A DNA stretch of 64,000 nt, from positions 92,403,675-92,467,674 of the forward strand of contig NC_080683.1 in the NCBI RefSeq assembly GCF_030445035.2, in the 5' to 3' direction. Both the position numbers and the translations under genes were made by a program. Below the pieces are notes generated by a model. It did no database searches, had not been told where the DNA came from, and saw only the letters and a list, made by a program, of their open reading frames with translations. Shown piece by piece: positions 10,341-21,225 of this stretch. Each line of letters starts with the position of its first letter. Within the stretch, counting starts at the first letter, position 1. This DNA comes from Dasypus novemcinctus. Lineage: Eukaryota; Chordata; Mammalia; Cingulata; Dasypodidae.

Positions 10341-10790
10341 TGTACAATGCAATCTGATTTCCTTGCATTTTTGGAGGGGAAATTTTTGTGTTGAGGACAG
10401 TTTGTATTTTTGTCCCAATTTTTATTTTGATACTTGTGCCCTTTTATTGAAGTCAATAGTCAGCTCTTCTTCAGATGCTGTAAACTGCAATCAATGATGA
10501 CTTTAGTCATCATTCTTTTCCCCCATTCTACCATCTCACCCACACTTAAATTTTACTCACTAGTATTATCTTGACTAATTGATTATTTCTACTTTTACAG
10601 AAAAAATTTACACTGGCATCTACCATCTCTTTCTTATTCACATATGGTAGATTTACTTCTACTTATAAATATATTAAATGTTCACTCCCAAACTTATGTC
10701 AAAAGTCACTGCCACTTAATGATTAAGTTGTTAATAGATATCTTGGGAAGGGTTCATGGGAACAATATTACTCATGTTCTTTTTTCTAAG
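10341..10790. other. Unassigned stretch with a short palindrome
   Basis: About 450 bp of AT-rich sequence without a gene or a repeat I can name. It contains the perfect 10+2+10 palindrome at 10493-10514. Confidence 0.4.
10493..10514. repeat. 22-bp palindrome with AP-1-like half sites
   Basis: Arms 'aatgatgact' and 'agtcatcatt' are exact reverse complements with a TT spacer. Each arm holds a TGACT/AGTCA half site. It is most likely fortuitous. Confidence 0.6.
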
Positions 10791-11789
10791 ATTTTTATTT
10801 TAAAAACAAGTTATTGAAGTATATAATTCACATATGAACATACAGAAGCAATAGCATGTAGTAAAAGTTGTGAACTTGCAAAACAAATATGCATAATATC
10901 ACACAGGGCTCTAATATATCACCCCACCACAAACACCTTGCATTGTTGTGAAATATTTATAACAAATTTTGAAAAAACACTTTCAAAGTATTGCTACTAA
11001 CTATAGTCTATATCTTACATTTAGTGTATCTTTCTCCCAACCCACCCTATTAATTTTTGTTTATAAACCATGTAATTTATTTAAAGTATAAAATCAATAA
11101 CATTTGGCATGATCACCAAGCAGGGCACTCATCACTTCAATCAAAATTAGGGCATTTTTATTACCCCAAAAAAATGGAAAAACAACAAAAAAACAAACCA
11201 TTATCATACTCATATGTTAGCACTGCTAATTACAAACCCCATGATGTGGTTTCACAATTTCTATTCTTTTCCAAACATACAAACAACTTTTTAACAATTC
11301 TGCACATATTAAACCTCAGCTTCCTATTCTCTAACCATATTCTATTCTCAGGTGACTTATTCTAGCTATTAACTTCATGAATTTGCTCATTATATTTAGA
11401 TCATAAAACAAAATCATGCAGTATTTGTCCTTTTGTGCCTGGCTTGCTTCACTCAACAGAATATCCTTCAGGCTCATCCATGTTGTCATATGCTTCATGA
11501 CTTCATTTCTATTTATAGCTGAATAATATTCCATTGTGCATATATACCACAGTTTGTTTATCCATTCATCTGTTGATGGACACCTGGGTTGTTCCACTTT
11601 TTTGACAATTATGAATAATGTTTCTATAACCATCAGTGTACAGATGTCTGTTCATATCACTGCTCTCAGTTATTCTGATAGCGGTATTGCTGGGTCACAT
11701 GGTAATCAATATCTAAATTCCTTCAGAACTGCAAAACAGTCTTCCACAATGGCTGTATCATTTTCCATTCCAACAGTGAATACGTATTC

Positions 11790-11913
11790 TGTGATGGTTA
11801 GGCTATTGTGTCAACTCAGCCAGGTAATTGTGCCCAGTTGTTTGGTCAAGTAAGCACTGGGCTAACAGTAATACAAGAGCATTTATGGACTTTGGTCATT
11901 ATTGACTTTATTA
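11790..11913 (+). repeat. ERVL 5' LTR, truncated to its first ~124 bp
   Basis: It aligns with the start of the 3' LTR at 16828 ('tattgtgtcaactcag', 'cccagttgtttggtcaag') and then leaves it abruptly near 11913, where internal sequence begins. R, U5 and the primer-binding site are missing, pointing to a deletion after or during integration. Confidence 0.85.
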
Positions 11914-11939
11914 CAACTTCCAACCCCTGCCTGAAAAGA

Positions 11940-12940
11940 TGAATCCTGTCTCAGCAGAAGAAATGCAAGGGAATGTCCTGAGGTCAGTAGCTTGTAAGGC
12001 AATTCTAATCCTCCTTACCCAGCCTCAAAATCTCTGTTGTCTTCAAGACCTATTACTAGACTAAAATCACAACAAGTCCCCAAGAGTGAAATACAAAGTG
12101 TGACCCATGAGGAAGTAAGGTATACTCAGAAAGAACTGCATGACTTTTCCAACTTATATAGACAAAAATCAGGGGAGTATGTGTGGGAATGGATACTAAG
12201 GGTACGGAATAATAGTGGAAGGAATACAAAGTTGGATCAGGCTGAATTTATTGATATGGGCCCACTAAGCAGAAATTCTGGATTCACTGCTGCAGCTTGA
12301 GGGGCTAGAAAGGGCTCTAACAGTTCGTTTGGGTGCCTGATTGAAACATGGGCCAAAAGATGGCCTAGATGTCTGAGGTTGAGATGTCCAACTTGCCCTG
12401 GTGCACAGTAGAAGAGGGCATTCAAAGGCTTAGGGAGATTGAAATGCTAGAATGGATTTGCAGTTTGAGAGCTGCCCATCCACCCCAGGAATATCCAGAG
12501 GACACACCTTTAATCAGGATTGTGAGGAACAAATTTGTAAGGCTAACTCCATCTTTCCTGAAGAGCTCTACTGTTGCTCTTCTCTGTAGTCCAGATATTA
12601 CTGTAGGGAGAGCTGTGATGGAATTAGAATCCTTAAACATTATGGGGATGATTGGATGTCAGACTGGTAAAAGTCAAGTATCAACACTTAATCACCAAAA
12701 TCAAGGTAGGCGTGGCTACCACAATGAAAAGCAGATTCAAAGAAGCACTCAAAATAATCTGAGTCGCATAGAGTTTTGGCATTGGCTAATACATCATGGG
12801 GTACCCAGCAGTGAAATAGATGGACAGTCAACTAAATTTCTTCGGTATCCGTATACACATAAGAATTCTAGTTGGAATGAATGAAACCCTATCTCAAATT
12901 ACAGACACAGAAAATCATGGCTCCTTAATTAATTCCCAGG
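11940..12940 (+). pseudogene. ERVL gag remnant
   Basis: Two broken open pieces lie in this interval (12037-12300 and 12369-12884). They show the gag-like, Trp- and Arg-rich capsid composition expected upstream of an ERVL protease. The first stops at 12300, and a frame change links it to the second. No zinc knuckle was recognised. Gag forms the virion core in related viruses. Here it cannot be expressed whole. Assignment rests mostly on position. Confidence 0.65.
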
Positions 12941-13059
12941 CTTGAGACAGTTTACAGACCCAAAGCCCCTTGAATGAGAAGGAGGTCAGGTCTCCTTGGG
13001 GAAAGATCCTGTTAAACTGCCCAAAATTTATACAGCTAATCTTCCTCCCACCTTTCCCC

Positions 13060-13501
13060 AAGGAGATCTACATACTTCACCAGTGGAACTGTGCATTGGG
13101 GAACAGGAAATGATCAGGCTTTTGGGGGATTATTAGACACTGGCTCAGAAGTGACATTAATCCCAGGAGATCCAAAACGTCACTGTGGTCCATGAGTCAG
13201 AGTAGGGGTTTATGGAGGTCAGGTGATTAATGGAGTTTTAGCTCAGGTCAATCTCACAGTTGGTCTGGGGACCCATTCTGTGGTTATTTCCCTAGTTCCG
13301 GAATGCATAATTGGAATAGACATACTCAGTAACTGGAAGAATCCCCACATTAGATCCATGAGTTGTTCAGTGAGGGCTATTATGGTGGGAAAGGCCAAGT
13401 GTAAGCCACTAGAACTATTTACTAGCAAAATAGTAAACCAAATGCAATACCAGATTCCTGGAGGAATTGCAAAAATTAGTGTGCCACCATCAAGGATTTG
13501 A
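13060..13501 (+). pseudogene. ERVL protease remnant
   Basis: The aspartic protease active-site motif LLDTGSEVTLIPG is readable, with DTGS at 13136-13147. A stop follows at about 13194. Sequence downstream, with the IIGIDILSNW piece (the second conserved protease block), is in the 13223-13501 frame. The motif is intact but the reading frame is broken. Confidence 0.8.
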
Positions 13502-13559
13502 AGGATACAAGGGTGATTCCCTGCACATCCCCATTCAACTCTCCTATTTGACCTGTACA

Positions 13560-14400
13560 GAAAACAGAAGGATCTTGGAGGATGACAGTAGATTATCATA
13601 AACTTACTCAGGTGTTGACTCCAATTGCAGCTGCTGACCCAGGTGCGGTATCATTGCTTGAGCAAATCAACATGTCCCCTGGGATCTGCAGTTGTTGATT
13701 TGGCAAATGCTTTTTTCTCAATTGCTATTAGTAAGAACCACCAGAAACAGTTTGCTTTGAGCTGGCAAGGCCAGCAGTATATGTTCACTGTCCTGCCTCA
13801 GGGGTATATCAACGCTCCGGTCCTATGTCATAATATTGTGCGCAGGGATCTTGATCGTCTCTCCCACCCACAAGACATCACACTGGTCCATTAATATTGA
13901 TGATATCATGTTGAAAGGACCTAGTGAGCAAGAAGTAGCAAAGACTCTAGACTTATTAGCAAGGCATTTGGGTGAGAGAGCATGGGAGAAAAATCCAACT
14001 AAAACACAAGTTCCTTCCACCTCAGTGACATTTCTAGGTGTCCAGTGGTATGGGGCATGTCGAGATATTGCTTCTAAAGTGAAGGATAAGCTATTGCATC
14101 TGGCTCCTCCTATGACCAAAAAAGAGGCATAATGCTTAGTTGATCTCTTTGGATTTTGGAGACAACACATTCCTCATTTGGGTGTGCTACTCTGGCCCAT
14201 TTACCAGGTGACCAGAAAAGCTTCTAGTTTTGATTGGGGACCGGAACAAGAAGAGGCTCTGCGTCAGCTCCAGACTGCTGTGCAAGTTGCACTACCACGT
14301 AATTCATATGATCTAGCAGATCCAATGGTGCTGGAAGTTTCTGTGGCAAATAGAGATGCTGTCTGGAGCCATTGGTAGGCCCTTATAGCAGAATCCCAAC
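13560..14400 (+). pseudogene. ERVL reverse transcriptase remnant
   Basis: Palm motif A ([11 protein letters not shown], about 13685-13720) and motif B (LPQGYINAP, about 13793-13820) lie in one frame. Motif C is in another frame, so there is a frameshift between them near 13836-13890. Motif C reads INIDDIML, with the codons at 13893-13904 giving NIDD. The first residue, normally Tyr, is Asn. Downstream pieces are FLGVQWYG and, at 14178-14378, the connection region. Catalytic aspartates remain, but the gene is broken. Confidence 0.85.
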
Positions 14401-14799
14401 ACAGATCCTTAGGATTTTGGAGCAAAGCCCTGCCATCCTTTGCAGATAACTACTCCTCTTTAGAGAAACAGATTTTGCCCTGCTACTGGGCCTTAGTAGA
14501 GACTGTACACTTAAACCATGGGCCATTGAGTTACCATGAGACCTGAGTTGCCTATCATGAACTGCGTATTGTCTGACCCACCAAACCATAAAGTTGGGCA
14601 TGCACTACAGCACTCCATAATAAAGTGGAAGTGGTATATATGAGATAGGGCTTGAGTGGGTCCTGAAGGCACAAGTCAGTTACATGAGGAAGTAGCCCAA
14701 ATGCCCATGGTCACCACCCCTGCCATGTTACCTTCTCTTTCCCAGCCCACAGCTTTGGCCTCTTTGGGAATCCCTTACAATCAATTGACTGAGGAAGAG

Positions 14800-15138
14800 A
14801 AAACTCAGGCCTGGTTTACAGATGGTTCCACATGATATGCAGGTACCACTCAAGAGTGGACAGCTGCAGCACTGCAGCCCCTTTCTGGGATATCCCTGAA
14901 GGACAGTGGTGAGGGCAAATCCTCCCAGTGGGCATAACTTCAAGCAGTGCATCTGGTTGTTCATTTTGCTGGAAAGAAGAAATGGCCAGAGGTGCATTTG
15001 TACACTGATTCATGGGCTATGCCAATGGTTTGGCTGGATGGTCAAGGACTTGGAAGGAACATTATTGGAAAATTGGTGACAAAGAGATCTGAGGAAGAGG
15101 TATGTGGATTGACCTTTCTGAGTAGGCAAAAAACATGA
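14800..15138 (+). pseudogene. ERVL RNase H remnant
   Basis: WFTDGS (14812-14829) is the first RNase H block and is followed immediately by a stop. LYTDSWA near 15000 is a later block with its Asp. Stops at about 14836 and 14938 split the domain. This enzyme degrades the RNA of the RNA-DNA hybrid in related viruses. Confidence 0.75.
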
Positions 15139-15149
15139 AAATTTTTGCA

Positions 15150-15900
15150 TCCCACATGAATGGTCACTGGAGGGTAACTTCAGGAGAGGAAGATTATAAT
15201 AATTGCTCTGTGGCTAATGCTCAGCCTCTTTCCCCAGCCACTCCTGTCATTTCCCAGTGGACTCATGGACAAAATGGCCATTGAGGTAGGGCTGGAAGTT
15301 ATGCATGGGCTCAGAAACATGGACTTCCCTTTACCAAGCTGACTTGGCTACAGCCACTGCTGAGTGCCCAATCTTCCAGCAACAGAGACCCACACTCAGA
15401 CCCCAATATGGCACAATTCCTTGAGGTGACCACCCTGCTACCTGGCGACAGGTTTACTATACTGGACCACTTCCACCATGGAAGGGGCAGCCATTTACTT
15501 TAACTGGAATAGACACACACTCTGGATATGGGTTTGCATTTCCTGCATGGAATGTTTCTTCCAAAACTACCATCTGTGGACTTATTGAATGTCTTATCTA
15601 CCACCATGGTATTCCATACAACATTGCTTTCAATAAAGGAACCCATCTGACAGCAAATAATGTATGGGAATGGGCACATGCCCATGGAATTCACTGTTCT
15701 TACCATGTTCCCCATCACCCTGAAGCAGCTGGATTGATAGAACGGTGGAATGGCCTTTTGAAGACTCAATTACAGTGCCAACTAGGTGGAAATACATTGC
15801 AGGGCTGGGATAATGCTCTCCAGGAGGCTTTGTATGCTTTAAATCAGCATCCACTCTATAGTGCTGTTTCTCCCATAACCAGGATCCATGGGTCCAGGAA
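15150..15900 (+). pseudogene. ERVL integrase remnant
   Basis: The catalytic core is recognisable. GIDTHSGYGFAFP (from about 15508) holds the first Asp. FNKGTHLT (about 15632-15655) stands where the second Asp block should be, and that Asp is Asn. HPEAAGLIERWN (about 15718-15752) holds the catalytic Glu. Loss of one DDE residue plus upstream stops shows it is inactive. The zinc-binding N-terminus is poorly preserved. Confidence 0.82.
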
Positions 15901-15929
15901 TCAAGGGGTGGAAATGGGAGTGGCACCAC

Positions 15930-16243
15930 TCACTATTATGCCTAGTGACCCACTGGGAAAATTTTTGCTTCTTGTCCCTGCAACCTCAAACTCTGCTGGT
16001 CTACAGGTTTTAATCCCAAAAGGAGGAGTGCTGTCACCAGGGAACACAGCAATGATTCCATTGAACTGGAAGTTAAAACTGCCACCTGACCACTTTGGTC
16101 TCCTCTTACCTCTGAACCAACAGTCAAAGAAGATAATTACTCTACTGGCTGGGGTAAATGACCCTGACTATCAAGGGGAAATAGGACTGCATCTTCATAA
16201 TGGGGATAAAGTAGAGTTTGCCTGGAATACAAGAGAGCTCTAG
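15930..16243 (+). pseudogene. ERVL dUTPase domain remnant
   Basis: The frame 15734-16243 is open from the integrase C-terminus into this domain. It contains DHFGLLLPLN and GVNDPDYQGEIGL, the latter matching the conserved dUTPase motif around its catalytic Asp. dUTPase removes dUTP and limits uracil entry into viral DNA. Its place after integrase is typical of ERVL. It is the best-kept coding segment of the provirus. Confidence 0.8.
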
Positions 16244-16257
16244 GGCATCTCATAGTA

Positions 16258-16482
16258 GTGTCATATCATATTATTAAATTTGATGGAAAATTGCAAAAAC
16301 CCAATCCAAGCAGGACTAACAATGGCTCAGAATCTTCAGGAATGAAAGTTTGGGTCACTGCACCAGGCAAAGAACCACAGCCAGCTGATGTGCTTGCTGA
16401 GGGTAATGGAAACATGGAATGGGTAGTGGAAGAAGGTAGTGTTAAATATGAACTTCAACCATGTGACCAGTTACAGAAATGA
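16258..16482 (+). pseudogene. Short open frame after the dUTPase, end of the ERVL pol region
   Basis: A 74-codon open stretch one stop downstream of the dUTPase frame. It is probably the end of the pol polyprotein or a basic integrase-tail-like segment. No separate function is proposed, and no env follows before the 3' LTR. Confidence 0.45.
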
Positions 16483-16827
16483 GGATTATTTTGGTCATGA
16501 ATCTTTCTTCCTTGTTTCATTATGATGATGAGTATATATGTACACAAAATGAATTTCTTTGTCTTCTTCTCCAAACTTTTCCCTTATCATATAACAAGTT
16601 GTATCCATTTCATGTCATAACATTTGAGGGTCAAGTCTGAGAGCAAATATTACCCAAGAACTTGCACCCTATTCTGTATGGAATTAATGCATTGCTGGTT
16701 GTATGCAGGAGAGTTGAAGACTGTTAAGCAGAAATATATATTTATGCATGTCTGTTATTATTTTTAGTTAGAGACTAAGTATGGTTTAAGGTAATGCATA
16801 TGGTTGCCTAGTTGACAAGGGGTGGAC

Positions 16828-17252
16828 TGTGATGTTTAGGCTATTGTGTCAACTCAGTCAGGTAATTGTGCCCAGTTGTTTGGTCAAGCAAGCACTGGCT
16901 AACTGTAATATAAGGGCATTTATGGGCTTTAGTCATCATTGACTTTACTGCAGTGATAAATCATAGATAGCTGGTTATAATTATATCAGTCAGGGAGATT
17001 GCCATCAGCAATGAGCGATGCTGAACCCAATCAGTTGAATCCCTTAAAAGGGGAAATTATTCCAGCACTGACAGAGAATTGGCTAACTAGTCTTGCACAG
17101 CCAAATCTCCCAGAACTCGTAGGACTTTCATTGGACTTCCATTGCAGCCCCTGGCTGTCCCCATAGCTATGTGAGAGACTCTTATAGAATCGCATACTAT
17201 TGACAAATATCTCTTGCTGATTCTGTTTCCCTAGAGAACCCTGACTAATACA
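16828..17252 (+). repeat. ERVL 3' LTR, about 425 bp
   Basis: It starts TGTGATG after a purine-rich 'aaggggtgg' tract (the likely polypurine primer) and ends CTGACTAATACA. It is related to the solo LTRs at 25194-25600 and 57101-57572, which share 'cccagttgtttggtcaag'-type and 'agattgcc' blocks. Confidence 0.88.
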
Positions 17253-18204
17253 TGTTCCAATCTCTCCACCTCCTCTCCAACTGTTTTGTTCATAGTGGCC
17301 ATTCTAGTCAGTGTGAAATGATATTTCATTGTAGTTTTTATTTGCATTTCCCTAATAGCCAGTGATGTTGAACATTCTTTCATGTTTTTTAATTATTTGT
17401 ATTTCTTTAGAAAAGTGTCTATTCCAGTCTTTTGTCCATTTTTTAACTGTATCGTCTTTCTTTTTATTATTGAGTTATAGGATCTCTTTATATATTATGG
17501 TTATTAGACCCTTGTTAGATGAGTGATTTCCAAATGTATTCTCCCACTGAGTAGGCTGTGATTTTACCCTCTTCTCAATGTCCTTTGATGTACAGAAGTG
17601 TTCAATTTTGAGGAGGTCCCATTTACCTATTTTCTTCTTTTGTTGTTCGTGCTTTGAGTATAAAGTTTAAGAGAACACCACCTACCACAAGGCCTTATAG
17701 ATGTTTCCTTATGTTATCTTTTTGGAGTTTTATGAACCTGGGTTTTATGTTTAAGGTTTTGATACATTTTGAGTTGACTCTTGTAAAGGGAGTGATATAG
17801 GGGTCCTCTTTCATTCTTTTGATTATGGATAGCTAATTTTCCCAACACCATTTGTTGAAGAGACTTTTCTGTGCCAGAAAAGTAGCCTTGGTAGCATATC
17901 AAAAATCAGTTGAGCATGGAGCTGAGAGTCTATTTCTGAACTCCCATACAATTCCATTGATTAATGTATCTATCTTTATGTTAATACCATGCTGTTTTGA
18001 CCACAGTAGCTTTATAATACATTTTAAGTTCAGGAAGCATGAGACCTCTGATTTTGCTCTTCATTTTTAGGGTGTTTTGGCTATTCGGGACCCTTTTCCC
18101 TTCCAAATAAATTTGGTAATTGACTTCTATTTCTGGAAAGTAGGCTGTTGGAATATTGATTGGTATTGCATTCTGCTTTACTAGACCTTCTGAGGTTTGA
18201 GCTT

Positions 18205-18847
18205 TGTGACAGTTTGAAGGTTTTGTGAATCCCAGAAAAGATCATGTTCTTAGAACTAATCCATTCCTTTTTGGTGTGGAACCTTTTGGTTGCATTAAAT
18301 TCAGTTAAGGGAGATATTTATTAGATCTTCTTTTATTTTATTTTTTTAGATCACTTTAAGGCTTTTGATTGGATTGCATCAATGAAGCATGTCCCAATCC
18401 TCTTGCTACAATCTTATATAAGTGAAGAACTGAAAGAGGAAACACACACACACACAGAAAAAGACTGCTGCTATTTTACACTGCCATGAGGGAACACTCC
18501 AGGCCCCAAGAGGCTGAGAAAAAGGCCAGAGGATAGAATCAGCAGAGAAGCTGAAGCAATGACTTCCCCAAGAGGCTAGGCCCATGGAGCAGCTTTAAGC
18601 TGAAAGAGAAGTAGAGCCTGGGGTAGGAAGCAGAGAAAGACTGGCAGACCTGCCATTTTGCCTTGTCATGTGTTAAGAGTCCAGGATCTAGCAGCCGACC
18701 TTTGGTAAGACAGCATCTCTCATAATGCTTTGATTAGTACATTTTCACAGCCTCAGAACTATAAGATTTTACCCCAAATAAATCCCCATTACAAAAGCCA
18801 TCCCATTTCTGGTATTTTACTCATCACAGCTTTAGCAAACTAAAACA
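18205..18847 (+). mobile_element. Solo LTR, ERVL-like xenarthran family
   Basis: It begins TGTGACAGTTTGAAGG and ends AGCAAACTAAAACA, with an AATAAA near 18777 ('ccaaataaatcccc'). The flanks 'agctt' (18200-18204) and 'agcat' (18848-18852) agree at 4 of 5 bases, as expected for a 5-bp duplication. A short CA run lies at about 18441-18456. No internal viral sequence remains. Confidence 0.8.
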
Positions 18848-18852
18848 AGCAT

Positions 18853-19744
18853 AATTATGAAAACAACAAAGTGATTTGGATCCTCAATATATGCTTATAG
18901 AAAATTATTGTCTTACCTCTTGGTCATGGTAATTCTGTTAATTCTAGAGCCAGATACAAATCTAGATGTGACTCCTCTAAAACTTTTTCTCTAGAGGATT
19001 GCTAAGTAATTGGATTGCAGTAAGCATTATTTACATCTGAGTGACTTCCTGCACTCTCATGTGCAGCCACTAAATGTTCACCTTATTTTGCATCATCTAA
19101 AATGAAATACAAAGCATTTTCAAAGAAGTGGGAAGAAAACAACAGTGGAATTGATTAAATACACTGACCATTAACCATGGATCTGTAATTGCCTCATTTT
19201 TGAAAACGGCTTCACATTTGACAAAGCTTAATAAATACTCATATTTTTAGCCTCAAGTCAGCATATCTTACCGACCTTGTTATTTTTTCTTACCAATTCT
19301 GAAAATATAATTCCAGGAACAAATTGTTGGAGAATCTATTTGTTTGTTTGTTTTTTCATTCTTATTTCTTGACAAATCTACAGTTGTGTCAATAATGAAA
19401 AGATGTGTGTTCATTGATTTTCCAGTTGCTTCACAACGGGTATCCTTGTTATTTCACCTCAGCGAGAATCTTCCCTAATCTAATTTTATTACAGTTTATA
19501 TGTGTATGCTATAATTTATAAGGTGGGTCAGATAAGGTGCAGAAGCTTCCACTTTGTTGAGAAATTTAAAAATAGGATTTCTTATGCTTATTAATTTGCT
19601 CAGCACTCATGAAGTTTGTCTATTTTGCTAGTCCTATATTTTTGTGGATGGAAACACTAAAAGAGGAGAAAATAGGAAACATTGTGACTTTTCTTGTCTG
19701 GTTATTTATCTAAACCCTAAAAAGCAAGAGTTTTGGGGGAGTTA
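18853..19744. other. Unassigned, probably unique sequence
   Basis: About 890 bp without an open frame or recognisable repeat. Nothing more can be supported. Confidence 0.4.
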
Positions 19745-19935
19745 TATTAAGGATTAAATCTTGGTTCTAGAAGTAATAAGCTGTGTGGCCTAGGAGGGTA
19801 CTTAATTTCTGTGATTCTAATTGCTTGAGAACAAAATCAGGATAATAATATCCATCTTACAAAGTAGTTCTATCAAATGAGATTAACAGTTCCTGGTCCT
19901 TAGTATTACTGAATAAATGTTTGTTGCACTTAAAT
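19745..19935 (+). repeat. MIR SINE fragment
   Basis: Diverged tRNA-derived MIR. The order 'gctgtgtggcctaggaggg', 'tacttaatttctgtgattct' and 'tattactgaataaatgtt' follows the MIR consensus. Ancient and inactive. Confidence 0.75.
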
Positions 19936-20929
19936 TTCTGTTGTCTTAGCCCTACTAACATTAATAATATTATCATTTGACTTGAGATGATTCTCCTCTA
20001 CTTCTGCTCCAAAACTTATGGGCTGTAAAATTCCAGTGACTCCTTCATTTTATGGTATATTTGGCACAGAAGTGGAGAGTGGGGGTAAAAGCAGGTGATT
20101 TACTAATCAAAGTTGTTTTCTGGTCAACTAGTTGCTCTTTGTATTGTATAGGAATGATATCTGTCGATTAGTAACAGAGATCTGGGCATAGAGTTTTAAA
20201 TTAAGGTATATTTCTCAAAAAAGTACAGAGTTAGTTATTTCAAAGCTAACATGGAAGTTCTGAAAAGTTATTTGGGACCCAGATTCCTATTTTCCCTTCT
20301 GCAAATCTTAAGAGTATTACTTTCTTCCTCAAGGATCTCAAGAAATCTTCTAGAGCTTCATCTATCATGGGTATTGTTTTAGGCAGGGAAAATGGAAAAG
20401 ACAAAGAGGTAAGTGAGATTTCCCAAAGCCCCACACAATGGTATTTTCTCACATCTCACTGTGATTCCTAACTGCAAGGAAGGTTGGCTAAAATGGTTTT
20501 TGAGCCCAACACATCACCACAACTGTAATAAAATTAAGATTCCATTAATAAGAAAGAAGAGGTATAAAGATTTTACATAAGAATCCAACAGTCTCTGCCA
20601 TACACTATTTCAAGTAAACTTAGTCTATCTCCAAAAGACAGAATAGGAACAAAATAACGTGGAAACTGGGGCTAAAGTAGCATGTCCTTCAGTGGAAACC
20701 TATCAAGTAGATGACTCACAAAAGAAAGTTCATGGCTGAGGAAGTGCTGTTTTAAGCAGAAGTAACAAAGCACCCAGAAGCCTTTAAAAGTCAGAGGGAA
20801 GTAATCCGTCAGAATCAGGAGGAACCACCCTGGGGTAAAACCTTAACATTAGGTAACAAAGATAAAGTTCCTGGAAGAAGAGCCCCTTCACTTGATGCAG
20901 GTCTGAGGAAGGAATGCTAAGGGTATGGA
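19936..20929. other. Unassigned sequence
   Basis: About 1 kb with only short chance open frames (for example minus 20246-20452). No repeat or gene was recognised. The right end may belong to the following L1 3' UTR. Confidence 0.35.
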
Positions 20930-21225
20930 GTCTTTCTTTCGGGAGTAATGAAATTGTTGAGATGATGAATGTACAACGTTGTGATTATACTAAAAGCCTG
21001 TGATTATACACTTTGGATAGAATAGCTAGAAACTAAAACATAGAGTGAGAGGTGAGGAATTTTCTTGTTTGTTTCTTTGTTTATTTAATATTATTATTGA
21101 AGTAATGAAAATGCTCTAATGATTGAAGGGATGAAAGTACAACTATGTGATTATATTAAATATTGACTGCACACTTGGGATGAATTTTATGCTTTACTAA
21201 TATGTATCAACAAAATTGATTTGTT
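20930..21225 (+). mobile_element. L1 3' UTR end with two tandem partial copies
   Basis: The block 'gtacaacgttgtgattatac...acactttgga' (20965-21020) is followed by a diverged second copy, 'gtacaactatgtgattatat...cacttggga' (21138-21182). Both match the terminal 3' UTR of xenarthran L1. The ending is '...tatgtatcaacaaaattg'. There is no coding part. Confidence 0.65.

Larger units (their letters stand above)
11790..17252 (+). mobile_element. Degraded ERVL-type endogenous retrovirus
   Basis: A 5.46-kb provirus inserted into an antisense L1. The ends are TGTGATG...TAATACA, and the flanks 'tattc' (11785-11789) and 'tgttc' (17253-17257) are a 5-bp duplication with one change. The order is 5' LTR remnant, gag, protease, reverse transcriptase, RNase H, integrase, dUTPase, 3' LTR. 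A dUTPase after integrase and the absence of env are the hallmarks of ERVL. All genes carry stops and frameshifts, and at least two catalytic residues are changed, so it is defective. Over the roughly 120 bp shared by the two LTRs I count about 12 differences, meaning an old insertion. Confidence 0.92.
10791..18190 (-). mobile_element. Antisense L1 (3' UTR and ORF2), split by an ERVL provirus
   Basis: L1 3' UTR at 10800-11060 leads into antisense ORF2 C-terminal sequence. The minus frame 11331-11633 reads VEQPRCPSTDEWINKLWYI and YSAINRNEVMKHMTTWMSLK, diagnostic for L1 ORF2. The L1 breaks at 11789 and resumes at 17253, directly after the provirus, where 'gttccaatctctccacctcc' continues the same ORF2 region. 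It runs to about 18190. Frames are broken throughout. Confidence 0.85.
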
